This document shows positions 33,201-43,018 of a DNA stretch of 64,000 bases, piece after piece. The first letter of the stretch is position 1; every line of letters begins with the position of its first letter. The position numbers and the translations under genes were made by a program. Location of the stretch: the NCBI RefSeq assembly GCF_001653235.2, contig NW_019154053.1, forward strand, positions 62,001-126,000, in the 5' to 3' direction. Under the pieces are notes generated by a model. The model was given only the letters and a program-made list of their open reading frames with translations. It made no database searches and had not been told where the DNA came from. This stretch comes from Pochonia chlamydosporia 170. Taxonomy: Eukaryota > Ascomycota > Sordariomycetes > Hypocreales > Clavicipitaceae.

Positions 33201-34138
33201 GAAACCAACTACAATGGTTCCTGGGAATTGAAATTACCCGAGACCGAGATCAGAAGCTCATTTGGTTATCCCAATCTGCCTATATTGATAAGATAGCTAA
33301 CTTAGCAGGGAGCGTAGATCGAAGACTGAATGTGCCCATGTCGGGACCAGAGCTCTTACCATACGAAGGAAGAGCGTCCGTCGCCTCAATACGGAAATAT
33401 CAGAGGAAGATCGGATCACTGCTTTACGCAGCAGTAATAACCCGACCAGATATTGCGTTCGCAGTGTCAAGACTGGCTCGATTCAACATGAACCCTTCAA
33501 ATGAACACCACGACGCAGCAGATAAGGTTCTTCAGTACTTAACACAGACGCGAACACTTGCGTTGCAACTCGGCGGAGGTGACGAGTTCCTTGTGGCAAG
33601 CGACGCATCATTCGCAGATAACTCAATTGACCGAAAGAGCTCCCAAGCGTATGTAATGAAACTCTTTGGAGGAACAATAGCCTGGAGAGCCAACAAACAG
33701 GACACCGTAACTACCTCAACGACAGAGGCAGAGCTTCTTGCAGTGTCCCAAGCCGCAAAAGAATCAATGTTTGTCAGTCGTATGCTCAAGGAATTGAGTA
33801 TTCGCCTTGAGAACCAGACAATCCAAATTCAATGCGACAACCAGCAGACAATCAAAGTGGTCAACAAAGAGATTGGTTTACTCCAAACCAAACTTCGACA
33901 CGTTGATGTCCACAACCATTGGCTCCGGCAAGAGGTGCAGAACAAGACCATTTCAGTCGAGTATATGCCAAGTAGCGAGATGATGGCAGATGGGTTAACC
34001 AAAGCTCTCACCACTCAACGCTTCAGAGAGTCTGTGGTGAGACTGGGACTAGTGGACATTGCGACGCGGCTGCAGCAACGACAGCTGAATGAGATGGACG
34101 AGACTTTGCAACAGATGCTTAACCAGCTAGAGATGTGA
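30206..34138 (+). CDS. pol: Copia Pol polyprotein (protease, integrase, RT, RNase H)
   Basis: Same reading frame as gag, separated by one UGA at 30203-30205, so Gag-Pol would form by stop-codon readthrough or the UGA is a point mutation. Domain order is that of Ty1/copia: aspartic protease (ILDSGSTIHIF), GAG-pre-integrase (WHLRLGHPGPQALEHL), integrase with D (AVDFHD), D (ECDNEI) and E (NGGAERSGG), an acidic linker, reverse transcriptase (KCKARLVVRGDQ; FFYVDDIVLAY), and RNase H (ASDASFADN; TTEAELLAVSQ; QCDNQQTI). No other stop or frameshift is present through 34138. It is likely able to encode active enzymes if Gag-Pol is made. Confidence 0.9.
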   Translation, partial: LVRGVGKCAATFFTGHAPHTVFAITQYPLKNSAILDSGSTIHIFNQISRFNNFRTALPGDCVTAGNHDVPIQGYGNIDIEVQGPKGKTLFRLRDVAFCEHFAANLVSLRQLQRYGYWWDNRPNQNCLRTHHGRIICNIFDRHDQYVLEYIPGDKSKQSFFVRRNTFNSWTGRRPAGADAKKWHLRLGHPGPQALEHLVNCSTGARIKGLTTTECDDCAVSKAKRQVSRKPRNTENAPGIRLAVDFHDFQHNSQGKQHVMLITDRWSGYIWDFYLADRGAETMIEVFNTLFGILERRFRIKPSVIECDNEIYKRRLQVRQFLESLFIVIEPSAPDTQAQNGGAERSGGVIKNKARAMRSGARLPVYLWVEVFKAAVYLYNRTPKYIYKWQSPYDRFYTFVAERDGVAIDGRKPDQRHLRVYGCKAFAMTREALRKSNRLERMNPRAWIGYLVGYQSTNIYRIWNPKLGTVISTRDVTFNEDECFNGDLNQMRDDLRHMSREELVAILRDIEEPSNQDDMQEDVEGEDDIVYGAGNGWNIGAIQRVDERSGDGRTEVPSARSVVDGSGRSAQTAAVSLPEVSETLPVFDDCPSEGIRTRTGMPPAESGSQESSRKKGQDHILPNFGAQQRQDAGCRETSRSPLPDAFAREAPASAKDADTQVQHYPTPARSESFPAALMAYCFGDTNEVLQAEDETIQRSDIDVWKAAFAAGRHAMPIGVIDNKQIDKAKFLRSLKRPERRSGPSGTVNGQPVDKDKFRKLLAKAVSLHRRQMPALPRSHHEVLMHPMESEFLQAEAIHLQSHVDMKTYKEIPKDDPSARGEQVLDCMWVYTYKFDKHGCFQKCKARLVVRGDQQAKSIHEDTYASTLAGRSFRILMAIAARFDLELVQYDAVNAFVNAKINRDIFMRMPPGYRKPGRILKLQRALYGLRCSPLLWQKELTNTLEELGFEKVPHEPCCMMKNGIIIFFYVDDIVLAYKKGKETEAQNLADRLKQKYELTGGNQLQWFLGIEITRDRDQKLIWLSQSAYIDKIANLAGSVDRRLNVPMSGPELLPYEGRASVASIRKYQRKIGSLLYAAVITRPDIAFAVSRLARFNMNPSNEHHDAADKVLQYLTQTRTLALQLGGGDEFLVASDASFADNSIDRKSSQAYVMKLFGGTIAWRANKQDTVTTSTTEAELLAVSQAAKESMFVSRMLKELSIRLENQTIQIQCDNQQTIKVVNKEIGLLQTKLRHVDVHNHWLRQEVQNKTISVEYMPSSEMMADGLTKALTTQRFRESVVRLGLVDIATRLQQRQLNEMDETLQQMLNQLEM

Positions 34139-34185
34139 GAATTTTGGCGCTCAGCTTCGACCTGTGGGTCAAAGCTGGGGGGAAG

Positions 34186-34402
34186 TGTTGCACTAAAGTC
34201 GTGCATAATCCTGCTCCATACCGGTTAAGTGCATAATGGGGGTGTGTCGCTTGCGACACGCCTACGCGCATAAAAAGGAGACTGGAAGATCAAGCAGAAT
34301 GGAACAGAACAGACAACAGTGAATACACTGGGCGAATGCCTACACACCCATTCAATTTTACAGTGACGCCTTTGTGAAAGTATCCACACAGTGATTCTGA
34401 CA
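34186..34402 (+). repeat. Copia 3' LTR
   Basis: 217 bp, reads identical to the 5' LTR at every position I compared, and is followed by the AGTAT target duplication. Confidence 0.92.
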
Positions 34403-34451
34403 AGTATGCCTGTTGTACAACGTGTTGTGGGCACGTGACACCAAATTATTA

Positions 34452-37427
34452 AGACAGTCTTTAATCGGACGCACCCAAATCTCTATTCGGACGCACCCCC
34501 CCACATTCAGCCACAGCAGTCTCCGATAATGTCCCGGTCAAATTTGCTGCAAGTGATATCTCCGTATTTCCACCATACCAACAACTACTTACAGTGCCTG
34601 AGTAGTATTTTGCTACCACCCCAGGGTGACTTCCTACCTTAATCCGTTGCAACTACAATGCTATCACCAACCTTTTCCTTTTCCTTCCACTTTTTCTGTC
34701 CCTTCGCAAGCAAAATCTTCGTTATTTTATGGTCCTCCTCTACATCTGGAGAATGATGCTGTTTAGCTGGATTATTCCCGCCCCTGTGTCCCTTTGCCTG
34801 TTGACGAGTAACTCGAGTTGTGACTCTAGCAGAAACTTTACTCCGTTTTCGCCGAGGCTGTTGTTGGTCTGGTAGGTCGGCTGCGTCTTCCTCGTCAAGA
34901 GTTGACCCTAGCTCGAATTGAGAGTAGTTCCGACGTGCTGACCTCTTAACGCCACTTCGTGTTGACCCTTGAGGCGCAAGTTGATGATCGGGAATCGCAC
35001 GTTCGTTGCCAAATGGTTCGCCATTTTGTGGTCGTCCCTTGGGTATTCCCATCGGAGGACGCTGTACCTGAAGAAGAGGATCGTCAATTTCTCGAGATCG
35101 TTTGATGTGCCAAAATGGATCCAAGTCTTCCCTCTTCAGTGGCTTATCTTGATCAGCTAACCTGAGGAGCATGTGAGCACAAGGCAAGCCGTATTGAGCC
35201 TTAGTAGAGCCTGTACACGCTAGTAAAGGCTTCTTGGAGATCTGGCCTGATTCCATAAGCCTGTGGATCTCGTTGAGTTGGTCTAGTGCCCAACGAGTGA
35301 CACTTAAAGGCAGCTGGCCAAGCCACTCTCTTCCTGAGAACTGGTTCCGAATGGTGGTGTTTGCTTGTTGTATTTTGTCTTTATATAGCAGACGTTTATC
35401 CACTGTCTGACTAGCTGTGGCCTCTTCGACATCAGGGAGGTCGGACCGAAGGGATAGGTTGTAGGTCTTCAGAGAATGATGGTTTGACTCGGCCGGTGCT
35501 GTCGTAATCAAACCGAAGTTCCGATAATGGCGAGTATAGCAGCATGCCCATTCTTTCTTCAAAGGTAAATATGTGCTCTTGAGATAACTCAGAATGCGCT
35601 CCTGGTGTTCAAAGGTCTCTTGAAGTTGCCGCCATGCTTGATTGAACTCGTCCTCCGATCTGCTAAATACCATATGTCTCCAGAGGAGGTACAGACCAGC
35701 TCGAGTTTTTAATACTCGTTTGGGAACAGGGCCAAGTTTGGAATCCTTCATATCTTTAACGTTGACATTCCCACGTTCCATCTCTTGAATGTCAGCAGTA
35801 TCTGCATTGTCACTATCGCTATCTGTCTCAGAGCCATCGGTTTTCTTCCACCACTTCTTAATAGATAAGACCACATTGCTGTTGATATGGAAGACACATA
35901 GCTGAAGTTGCGCATTAGGAAATATTTGCCGTGCTGCAGCACGCAGCTGGTCGTCCTTATCCGTGATAATAACTTTTGGCGGCGCGATGTTGCCTGCTTG
36001 TTGGAATCTCGACAGCTGTTGGAGGAACCACTCATAAGTAGCAACTTGTTCGTTATTAAGAAGGCCATAACAAATTGGCATGGACGTCTTCTCCGACGAT
36101 ACAGTTACGACAGTAACCAAAGGCATTTTATAGCAGTTGGTCTTATATGTAGCGTCAATCTGGAGACATGACGAGAATTGTTGCCACATCTTTCCCCCTT
36201 TATGATAAGCCCAAGCGGCATTTCGAAAACGGAACTCATCATGAATCCAGCCTAAGCCCCATATCCAGACTCTCTTCGACTCAGAGAGCGTCCGTACAAA
36301 GTCATTGGCGGGGCCGTAGCCTTGACGTTTGGCTTGGTTGACTTTCCATCGCCAGTTATATATATCTGTCCTGCGAATAGCAATCTGAGGCCACTTTTGG
36401 CACAGTTGCTTATGAACGGATCGAGAAGAGATCGTCTTGTCAAGACAAAGATCTTTCAGGAGGTTCATTTGTTCGTCTGTTAACTTTCTCCATTGGTAGT
36501 GCTCGGTGAGGCCTTGTGATGGCCCGTGGTCTCGATGAAGGGAGCTGACAACTCTCATGGACCATTCGTAGTTGTTGGCATGGAGGGACTGAACGATAAC
36601 TTTGAACGGGCAGTTGGCGGCCAACTTCGTTGTATTCGTGTTCCGTATTTTGGCGATTGACTCTCTGGGCTTATAATACCGACTCTTATCACAGACAAGC
36701 TCACATTTTATTGTTCTAGTCTTCGCCTTATTCTTTTGACTTCGTATCGTGATGAGGCCCATCCGATTCTGAACACAAAACTCCTTTAGGCTGTCGAGGA
36801 GCAACTCAAGAGACTCATAAGTTGTTGTTAGAAGAGGAGAGTCCGATGGAAAGACTGCCTCCCATGGTTCACCATTCCAATCCTCAGATTCATCGATCTC
36901 GTTACATTCATCGGAGTCACTAATAGATTCATCTGCTGAGTCGACAGGTAGCGTTTCAGACGGTTCGGGGAAGCCTGGAGGGTGCGCCATAGCCAGCATT
37001 AGAAGAGTCTTATCGACGGCTTGTAAAGCTATTGTATTCAATACACTGCGAATTAACATATTTGTCTTAACAGGATTTTATGGCTATATGCAGATTGGCG
37101 TTTCTGTTCAAGATCTAGGACTTCTGCATGTCTCGAAGTCCTAGCATCTAGACCGCAGTCCTGTAAGAACTACTGGGACGCTTGCTACCCACTGACAACT
37201 GACAGTCGGTGGTTTAGAAGTCAAAGAGGAATTTCTATCACCTCAATAATGCTTAATTGGTTAGTTTTAAGAATGGCGACAATGACTACCAACACTGAAC
37301 AGTTTCGACGTCGGTTGCTTCAGTCCGCGAAGTCGGAGGCTATGTGGCTTAAGGTACCTTAGGTGTGGCTGAATGTGGGGGGGTGCGTCCGAATTGAGAG
37401 TTGGGTGCGTATCAATAGAGACTGTCT
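34452..37427 (-). mobile_element. MULE DNA transposon, copy 2 (complete)
   Basis: 2976 bp with terminal inverted repeats of about 65 bp: AGACAGTCTTTAATCGG at the left, and the complement of AGACAGTCTCTATTGATAC at the right. The two repeats share the inner ACGCACCCCCCCACATTC block but differ in the outer third. The transposase fills the interior. I found no 8-10 bp target duplication (left flank AAATTATTA, right flank ATAATATAG). It resembles the Hop-type Mutator elements of fungi in size and coding content. Confidence 0.85.
34639..37059 (-). CDS. Mutator-like (MULE) transposase, copy 2
   Basis: 806 codons without interruption from the ATG at 37059; a downstream Met (MLAMAHPP) may be the real start. 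Domains in order: acidic N-terminal tail, FAR1/GCM-like zinc DNA-binding region (GLITIRSQKNKAKTR, NCPFKVIV, SLHRDHGP), MULE catalytic core with candidate D (QIDATYKTNCYKM), D (VIITDKDDQLRA) plus C-x2-H (LCVFHINSN), and E (PAESNHHSLKTY), then a SWIM zinc finger (CTGSTKAQYGLPCAH). A basic C-terminal tail follows. It excises and reinserts DNA by a cut-and-paste reaction at its terminal repeats. It appears intact, unlike copy 1, which is collinear with it. Confidence 0.92.
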   Translation of the reverse strand: MLIRSVLNTIALQAVDKTLLMLAMAHPPGFPEPSETLPVDSADESISDSDECNEIDESEDWNGEPWEAVFPSDSPLLTTTYESLELLLDSLKEFCVQNRMGLITIRSQKNKAKTRTIKCELVCDKSRYYKPRESIAKIRNTNTTKLAANCPFKVIVQSLHANNYEWSMRVVSSLHRDHGPSQGLTEHYQWRKLTDEQMNLLKDLCLDKTISSRSVHKQLCQKWPQIAIRRTDIYNWRWKVNQAKRQGYGPANDFVRTLSESKRVWIWGLGWIHDEFRFRNAAWAYHKGGKMWQQFSSCLQIDATYKTNCYKMPLVTVVTVSSEKTSMPICYGLLNNEQVATYEWFLQQLSRFQQAGNIAPPKVIITDKDDQLRAAARQIFPNAQLQLCVFHINSNVVLSIKKWWKKTDGSETDSDSDNADTADIQEMERGNVNVKDMKDSKLGPVPKRVLKTRAGLYLLWRHMVFSRSEDEFNQAWRQLQETFEHQERILSYLKSTYLPLKKEWACCYTRHYRNFGLITTAPAESNHHSLKTYNLSLRSDLPDVEEATASQTVDKRLLYKDKIQQANTTIRNQFSGREWLGQLPLSVTRWALDQLNEIHRLMESGQISKKPLLACTGSTKAQYGLPCAHMLLRLADQDKPLKREDLDPFWHIKRSREIDDPLLQVQRPPMGIPKGRPQNGEPFGNERAIPDHQLAPQGSTRSGVKRSARRNYSQFELGSTLDEEDAADLPDQQQPRRKRSKVSARVTTRVTRQQAKGHRGGNNPAKQHHSPDVEEDHKITKILLAKGQKKWKEKEKVGDSIVVATD

Positions 37428-38143
37428 ATAATATAGCATAGTTCACAGGTCTTAGCCACGAAGCCATATATAATGCACAGGTAGCATCTGCATCATAATT
37501 ATTTCACCCAGCGCTGAGATGGAATCATTGCATTTGACACTTCAACTGCCGAAGGGTGGTGTCCTGCAGCCTGATGAAGCCCCATTTCTATGGGCGGCGT
37601 TGGGGTCTTTTCGCTGGAAGGTTCGGGTCCGCGTAAATTTCCCATTTAGGTTTTGTAGTCAGTAGACTAGACCTAATTTAGTTTCGCGGTCAATGATCCC
37701 AGCTCGTCAATTTCGCGGTCAAGTATTTGCCCTTTTGGGTTGCTCGTCAACATTGCTTTTTTCCAGCTTCAGGGGCTCAAAGCTGAGGAAAAAACGTTGT
37801 AAATCAGAAATACGGGTTCGGGTTGGGCCTGCAGCGACTGGGAAAGTGGACACAGCCAGTAGCGGCATCAACATTGAATCAATGGGCAATGTCTTCGAGT
37901 CTACACTATCCCTGGGCAGGTTGACTGGCCAATACAGACTGGCCATACCGTCTTCACCACCCCTGTAGCCCCATACCATCCCTGCAATCAAAGTAACGCT
38001 TTACTCATTACGGTGCAAAGGGCACAATGTAATTTAGCAAACTACAGTTTTTTTCGTCGGTGCGTCCCATATGCATCCCATGTCCATCCCACCTGCAATT
38101 ACACATAATGACACACTTTTCCTCCGTGTGCTCTGTCGGCTGC
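37428..38143. other. Between MULE-2 and the LTR-like insert; no gene recognised
   Basis: Open frames here (for example 37693-37968) show no similarity I can support. Confidence 0.35.
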
Positions 38144-38322
38144 TGTAACGGTCGAAGCGAGTATATTGACAACTGGCTAGGTGACTATAAACAAGTATCC
38201 AAAGCTAAAGAAGAAGAGCAAAGGGAACAAGAAAAGGAGAGCTCCAGGAGCTCTTAAGCTCCTGAGCTCGCCGCTGCTAATCTCGCTTGTTGTTGGGGCG
38301 CCGTCGGGCTCAGCCCGTTACA
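38144..38322 (-). mobile_element. LTR-like element, second copy (inverted)
   Basis: 179 bp starting TGTAACGG and ending CCGTTACA. Its reverse complement aligns with 14538-14760 but is 44 bp shorter. No target duplication (flanks GCTGC and GTTAC), so it may be rearranged. It abuts the truncated hydrophobin reading frame. Confidence 0.65.
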
Positions 38323-38323
38323 G

Positions 38324-38470
38324 TTACTGACTTGCGTTGCAGTCCAGGTCTGCCATACCAAGGACATCAGTTGAACAGCACTGAGGGTTGCTGTAAAGTC
38401 CTGAAGGGCAAGAGTCGTAGCTATAAGGGGTATTGCTAACAGGGACAGCACTGCCGAAAGGGATGCCTGC
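38324..38470 (-). pseudogene. Class II hydrophobin fragment
   Basis: The frame reads SYDSCPSGLYSNPQCCSTDV and then LGMADLDC, matching the first half of class II hydrophobins with C1, the CC pair and the fourth cysteine in correct spacing. Hydrophobins are small secreted proteins that coat spores and hyphae. The frame stops two bases from the LTR-like insert, and the second half (C5-C8) is absent on the other side. Upstream, the signal peptide cannot be followed cleanly. It is a truncated relic; the insert or an associated deletion probably removed the rest. Confidence 0.7.
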
Positions 38471-38836
38471 TCGGTGGCGGTCGCATGGAGGAGGTCCAAG
38501 GTGATATCGGAAGCCCACCCATGAGGCACATATCAAGCTAATTCAATGCAGCCTGGCTATCTGTCAGGACCATGGTTAGGTCTCATGGACAGCTTACTAT
38601 GTCAGATTGCCTTTCAAGATGCATCGGTTTTGTTGATGAATGGCACTGAGCATGGCCTGCCACACCGTCCCGCAGTTGGGTGTGATCCAACCCATTAAAT
38701 GTGTATATCTGCCTTCACCAACCTCTGTCCTTGAGATTGTGCCAGCCTCGCACCATTCTTACTTGCATCTTTCGTTTTTATTGTGCCACCCTTGTGCGTT
38801 CCGTCATTGTCGAGGTAGTCGACAACAGTCTCAGCC
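38471..38836. other. 5' region of the subtilase gene
   Basis: Presumed promoter. A CT-rich stretch with pyrimidine runs precedes the start codon, as is usual for filamentous fungi. No separate gene is seen. Confidence 0.4.
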
Positions 38837-41524
38837 ATGGTGCGGACCGCCATGTTCATGTCGCTTCTTGCGACTGCGGCCACAGCTCTGGCTGCCGCTG
38901 CCCGGGTTCCGGGAGGTTATATCGTGGAGCTCGAAGACGGTCAGGTAAGTATGACCTTGAAATGCAAACTACGAATCATCAAGAAAGTACACTTAGCTGA
39001 CTCGGTTGATACTTAGGATGCCTCAGCCGTCGTCGGCGCTCTCAATGGCGAAGTTACCACCCGCATGAAGCTCGACTACAAGCTCTTCAAGGGTGTATCT
39101 ATTCAGCTCCACGATGTTAAAAATGCCGAGAAAAAGGCGCAGAAGATTGCACAGATGCCAGCAGTCAAGCACATCTGGCCAATCGACCTCTTTGGTGTAC
39201 CCGACGCCAATGTGAGAGTAGTCGGAACACCAGGCAAAGTCTCGGCAAGAGACGACAAGCCCGCTGACACTTTCTCACCTCACATCATGACCCAGGTTGA
39301 CAAGCTTAGAGCCAAGGGCATTACTGGAAAGGGTGTACGAGTAGCCATTATCGACACCGGTATTGATTACACGCACCCTGCCCTGGGTAACAACTGCTTC
39401 GGAAAGGGCTGTCTGGTGTCTTTTGGCACCGATCTTGTCGGTGATGATTACACGGGATACAATACCCCGGTTCCTGACAATGACCCCATGGATTGCCGAG
39501 GTCATGGGTCGCACGTTGCTGGCATCGTCGCTGCCCAGCCTAATGTCCATGGCTTCACCGGTGCAGCTCCCAGTGTTACACTCGGAGCGTATCGCGTGTT
39601 TGGATGCGATGGCCGGGCTGGCACTGATATTCTCATCTCTGCCTTTAACAAAGCCTTTGAGGATGGTGCTCAGATTATCAGCGCTTCCATTGTCGGAGCC
39701 CGCGGCTGGAACGAAGAGCCATGGGCCGTTGCCGTTTCCCGAATCGTCGAGCAAGGTGTGCCCTGCACCATCTCAGCTGGCAATGATGGTGATCACGGCT
39801 TGTTTTACATCAGTACCGCAGCCAATGGCAAGAAGGTCACCGCCGTAGCGTCATATGACAACGTCCTCACGCCGTCTGTGCAGTTTCAGGCCAGCTTCAG
39901 CGTTGATGGCGCAAAGAAGACTGATTTCCTCTACGTGCCGGGCACACCAGCTCTTGCCAGCGTCTCAATGACTCTCTATGCCACGAGTTTTGATACCACA
40001 ATCGCCAATGATGCTTGCACGCCACTCCCCGCGAACACGCCCGACCTAAGCAAGTATATTGTACTTGTTCGACGCGGCACATGCCTCTTCGCCGACAAGG
40101 CCGTCAACCTGGCTGCCAAAGGCGCCAAGTATATGATGGTCTACAACAATGTTGCCGGCGATTTCGCCCCAAAACTCGGAGACTCTGCTTCCCTCATGAA
40201 AGGCGCTGGTATGGTCACACCCGAGACGGGCGCCGCTTGGGTCAACAGCCTCAAGGCTGGATCTACAGTCACCTTGGATATCACCTCCTTTAGCAAGGCG
40301 GCTTCCGTGGTCGGCCAAGTCAACAACACTGTCACCGGAGGCTCCATCAGTCTCTTTTCCTCTTGGGGGCCAACCTGGGAGATGGACTTTAAGCCCCAAA
40401 TCGGTGCTCCAGGAGGCAACATTCTGTCCACATACCCAGTTGCCAAGGGCAGCTACGCCGTCTTGTCCGGTACTTCCATGTCGTGCCCCATCACAGCCGC
40501 CATCATTGCCCTAGTTTCCCAAGTCCGAGGCACGCGCAACCCCGAGCTGATCAACAACCTTCTCTCTGCCACCGCCAACCCACAGCTCTTCAACGACGGC
40601 AAGCAGTTCTCCAACAAACTCGCGCCGGCTGCGCAACAAGGCGGTGGCATGGTGCAGGCATACGATGCCGCTTACACAACCTCCTTACTATCCCCATCCA
40701 GCTTGTCCTTCAACGACACAGACCATTCAGCCCGCGAACTCAACTTTACCATTTCCAATGTTGGCAAGCGCTCCGTCACATACAAGCTCAACCAAGTCGC
40801 ATCCCTGACCATGTACACTCTTCAAAAAGGATCCATATACCCCATGGCCTTCCCCAACGACGCAGTCGACTCCTACGCCCGTCTCAAGTTCTCCCAAGAT
40901 AGCGTAACCGTCGCCCCCGGGAAACAAGTCGTCGTGGAAGTTATGCCCACTCCACCGTCTAGCCTTGACGCCTCCCGTCTCGCCCTCTGGTCTGGATACA
41001 TCACCGTCAACGGCACAGACGGCTCGTCCCTCTCCATGCCGTACCAGGGTCTCACAGGGTCCCTTGGCAAAGCCACTGTCCTTGCCTCCGACCAATCCTG
41101 GATCTTCAACTCCAACGACTCCAAGTACTACGGCAAGGTCCCTAACAATACTACATTCAACCTCCCTCCCCCTGGAAAAGCAGGTAGCCAGGACGTCCTA
41201 CCAGCAGTGTACATTGGCCTTGCTCTTGGATCTTCGCAGATTCGAGTCGATGTCGTCCCCATGACGACTTGTCCTCCCAAGGATCTCACCACTGAGGTAA
41301 TGGGTGTGAAGTCCATCGGCCAACCTTTTGGGTTCCCTAGCTATTGGAATTCCAGGGGTATTAGTTGGTGGTCGTGGGATGGTAAGCTTGATTCGGAGAA
41401 GTATGCGCCCGCTGGGAAGTACAAGTTTGTTACGAGGGCGCTGAGAATATATGGCGATGCTAAGAAGAAGGAGGATTGGGATGTGGCTTCAACGCAGTCC
41501 TTTGATATCAAGTATAACAAGTGA
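38837..41524 (+). CDS. Secreted subtilisin-like serine protease (S8A) with PA domain
   Basis: Exons 38837-38944 and 39017-41524 with a 72-nt intron (GTAAGT..TTAG), giving 871 aa. The first ~22 residues (MFMSLLATAATALA core) form a signal peptide. An inhibitor-I9-like propeptide follows. The catalytic triad is complete: Asp in AIIDTGID (about residue 149), His in RGHGSHVAG (about 199) and Ser in GTSMSCP (about 523). A protease-associated insert (LSKYIVLVRRGTCLFADKAV) lies between His and Ser, and an Fn3-like domain follows the catalytic part. This is the architecture of large fungal subtilases such as the Pr1C group of insect-pathogenic Hypocreales. It likely degrades extracellular protein. 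It is fully intact between transposon-rich blocks. Confidence 0.92.
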
Positions 41525-41765
41525 TTGCGAAACGATGTCATTTTCTTCAGTATATTTAATGTATATAAAATAATTCAGACAATTTCAACGATACAATTCA
41601 TGTTCCATCTCAGCTTCATCCAGGTAGGCCCGACTCTTCGTAATCTGCCATGTTTGACCTTCCAATCGCATCCCCATTCACGATGCCCAACTCCCCGACT
41701 GACCGTCTTATAAAGCCAATTCCCTCCAAGTACCGCACATTACTCCCCACAGCGTCACACATATC

Positions 41766-41978
41766 CTAAGGTGTAACGTACCCCTCCGGACGAGAAGACT
41801 GCCCATCAGGCTGTGTCAAGAAGTGCTGGGCCGCCCAAAGGGGATGTCTCTCCCCAACACTATTCACTTGCTCGAGCGCAAGTTTCACCCACTCTGGAAA
41901 CGGGATAGCATCGTATTCAAGACCGAGTTCCTGGTGAATCAGGTCCCAAAACGTGGACATGTACATCCCATCCAGCAT
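41766..41978 (-). pseudogene. Possible C-terminal fragment of an NRPS-like reductase
   Basis: A 70-codon frame with YMSTFWDLIHQELGLEYDAI, then PFPEWVKLALEQV. It resembles the last segment of thioester-reductase domains of fungal adenylating (NRPS-like) enzymes, where a Trp-containing helix is followed by an EW-helix. There is no Rossmann fold or upstream domain nearby. If the reading is right, it is the stranded tail of such a gene on the strand opposite the subtilase. The match is from memory of the family pattern and is weak. Confidence 0.35.
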
Positions 41979-42356
41979 ATCTACCGAGGAGCATATCTCC
42001 TCCGAAGAAAGTGCCTGATTGATGATTATGCGAGAAACATACTCCTGTCCACCTGTCCACCTACATACAATTGTAGGACATGATCAACTGTAGTACGGTT
42101 TATTTGGGCGCCCCATAGTTACTCCACTATTCCGGGGGTACGGTTGATTTAAGCGACTAGGGTAGAGTTGGTTTGGTATCGATAAGAGCCGCCAGCAAAT
42201 TGGAAATTAAACACTTTACACGTAGCAGGGGTACACGCCAATAACGCGTGCAAGAGTGAAATAGTAAATCTTTACTGAGAGCTTTCATGTTGTACAGAAT
42301 TGTCACATTTTGGTCTTTAAACGATTCTACGCTCGAAATCTCCATTTTGTAACTGC
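41979..42356. other. No gene recognised
   Basis: AT-rich, with GTAGAGTTGGTTT-like words that recur near 44980-45110. This may be debris of another small transposon. Confidence 0.35.
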
Positions 42357-42435
42357 ATGGAGCCGTTCGTCCACCTAGTCCAATACCATGTGGTGGCTTG
42401 TTCACGCTGCCGGTTTGCATGCGTAGCGGATGAGG

Positions 42436-43018
42436 TAGTGATGTGGCCTTGTACAGTACGTGTACGTACAGTACTGTATTTTAGCCCTAGTACCGTACGT
42501 ACAATGGGGTTGTACAGTACAGTACATACATACAAATTTCCCCTTCCTTTTTGGGCAATAGTGAGCCCTGCCCTTGCACCATTTTTGAGCCTCAAACCTC
42601 AGATTCCACCTCAGTGTCAACACCCAATATATCACCCGTCGACTGTAATACACCTCCCACTCAAAATCCTCATTGGTTGAGGCCATCGCGCCGTCCATCC
42701 AGACCTTCTTGCCCTGCGCATTCACAAATAACTCGAGATATGAATCTTCGAGTTCTAGCCAGTCCTTCTCCTCAAGATCCGCCCAGCGCTTTTTTAGGGT
42801 TAGCTTTGGTGGGCGCCATCTTTTTAGCGATACCTTCAATTGGTACAAAATCAGGAGTGCGTTGAGCCAACAGAGCTTTTGTACAGCTCCGTATTTGTAC
42901 GATGTGACCCACAAATTCCCCTATTTGGAATATCGTACGTACGCAGTACGCGTACGTACTTTTTCTTCTTGTACGTACGTACGTACAACAGTGTTGTACG
43001 AAAAGTACAACATCACTA
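42436..43018. mobile_element. hAT-type MITE A with 8-bp target duplication
   Basis: 583 bp. Termini TAGTGATGT and ACATCACTA, flanked on both sides by GGATGAGG (42428-42435 and 43019-43026). Subterminal regions are packed with GTACGTAC and TACAGTAC words in both orientations. The 8-bp duplication, TAGTG-type end and subterminal repeats assign it to hAT. The interior holds a minus-strand frame (42402-42914) with no transposase similarity, possibly captured sequence. Confidence 0.88.

Larger units (their letters stand above)
28653..34402 (+). mobile_element. Complete Ty1/copia retrotransposon
   Basis: 5750 bp with 217-bp LTRs at both ends that read identical by eye. Perfect 5-bp target duplication AGTAT at 28648-28652 and 34403-34407. 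A purine-rich tract (AGCTGGGGGGAAG) directly precedes the 3' LTR. The bases after the 5' LTR (ATTAAGAGTCTCATTTG) resemble the complement of a tRNA-Lys(CUU) anticodon region, which would mean half-tRNA priming as in other copia elements; that part is tentative. gag and pol are intact apart from one UGA between them. Identical LTRs indicate a recent insertion. Confidence 0.93.
28565..34421. repeat. Palindrome-rich MITE-like insert split by copia
   Basis: GTTGTACAAC occurs at 28565-28574 and again at 34412-34421. Between them, excluding the copia element, about 107 bp contain repeated TAGTAT and ACAACAGGC/GCCTGTTGT inversions. This looks like a short nonautonomous DNA element into which copia inserted. 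No target duplication was found for the MITE itself, so its borders are tentative. Confidence 0.4.

Noticed and set aside
34443..37436. Target site duplication for MULE-2
   Set aside because: The 9-bp flanks AAATTATTA and ATAATATAG do not match; AT-rich similarity is not enough.
14538..38322. The two TGTAACGG elements as the LTR pair of one large retrotransposon
   Set aside because: They are in opposite orientation and the first has its own 5-bp duplication.
42402..42914. 170-codon minus-strand frame within MITE A
   Set aside because: It spans the MITE terminal repeat into the flanking gene and has no transposase or other similarity.
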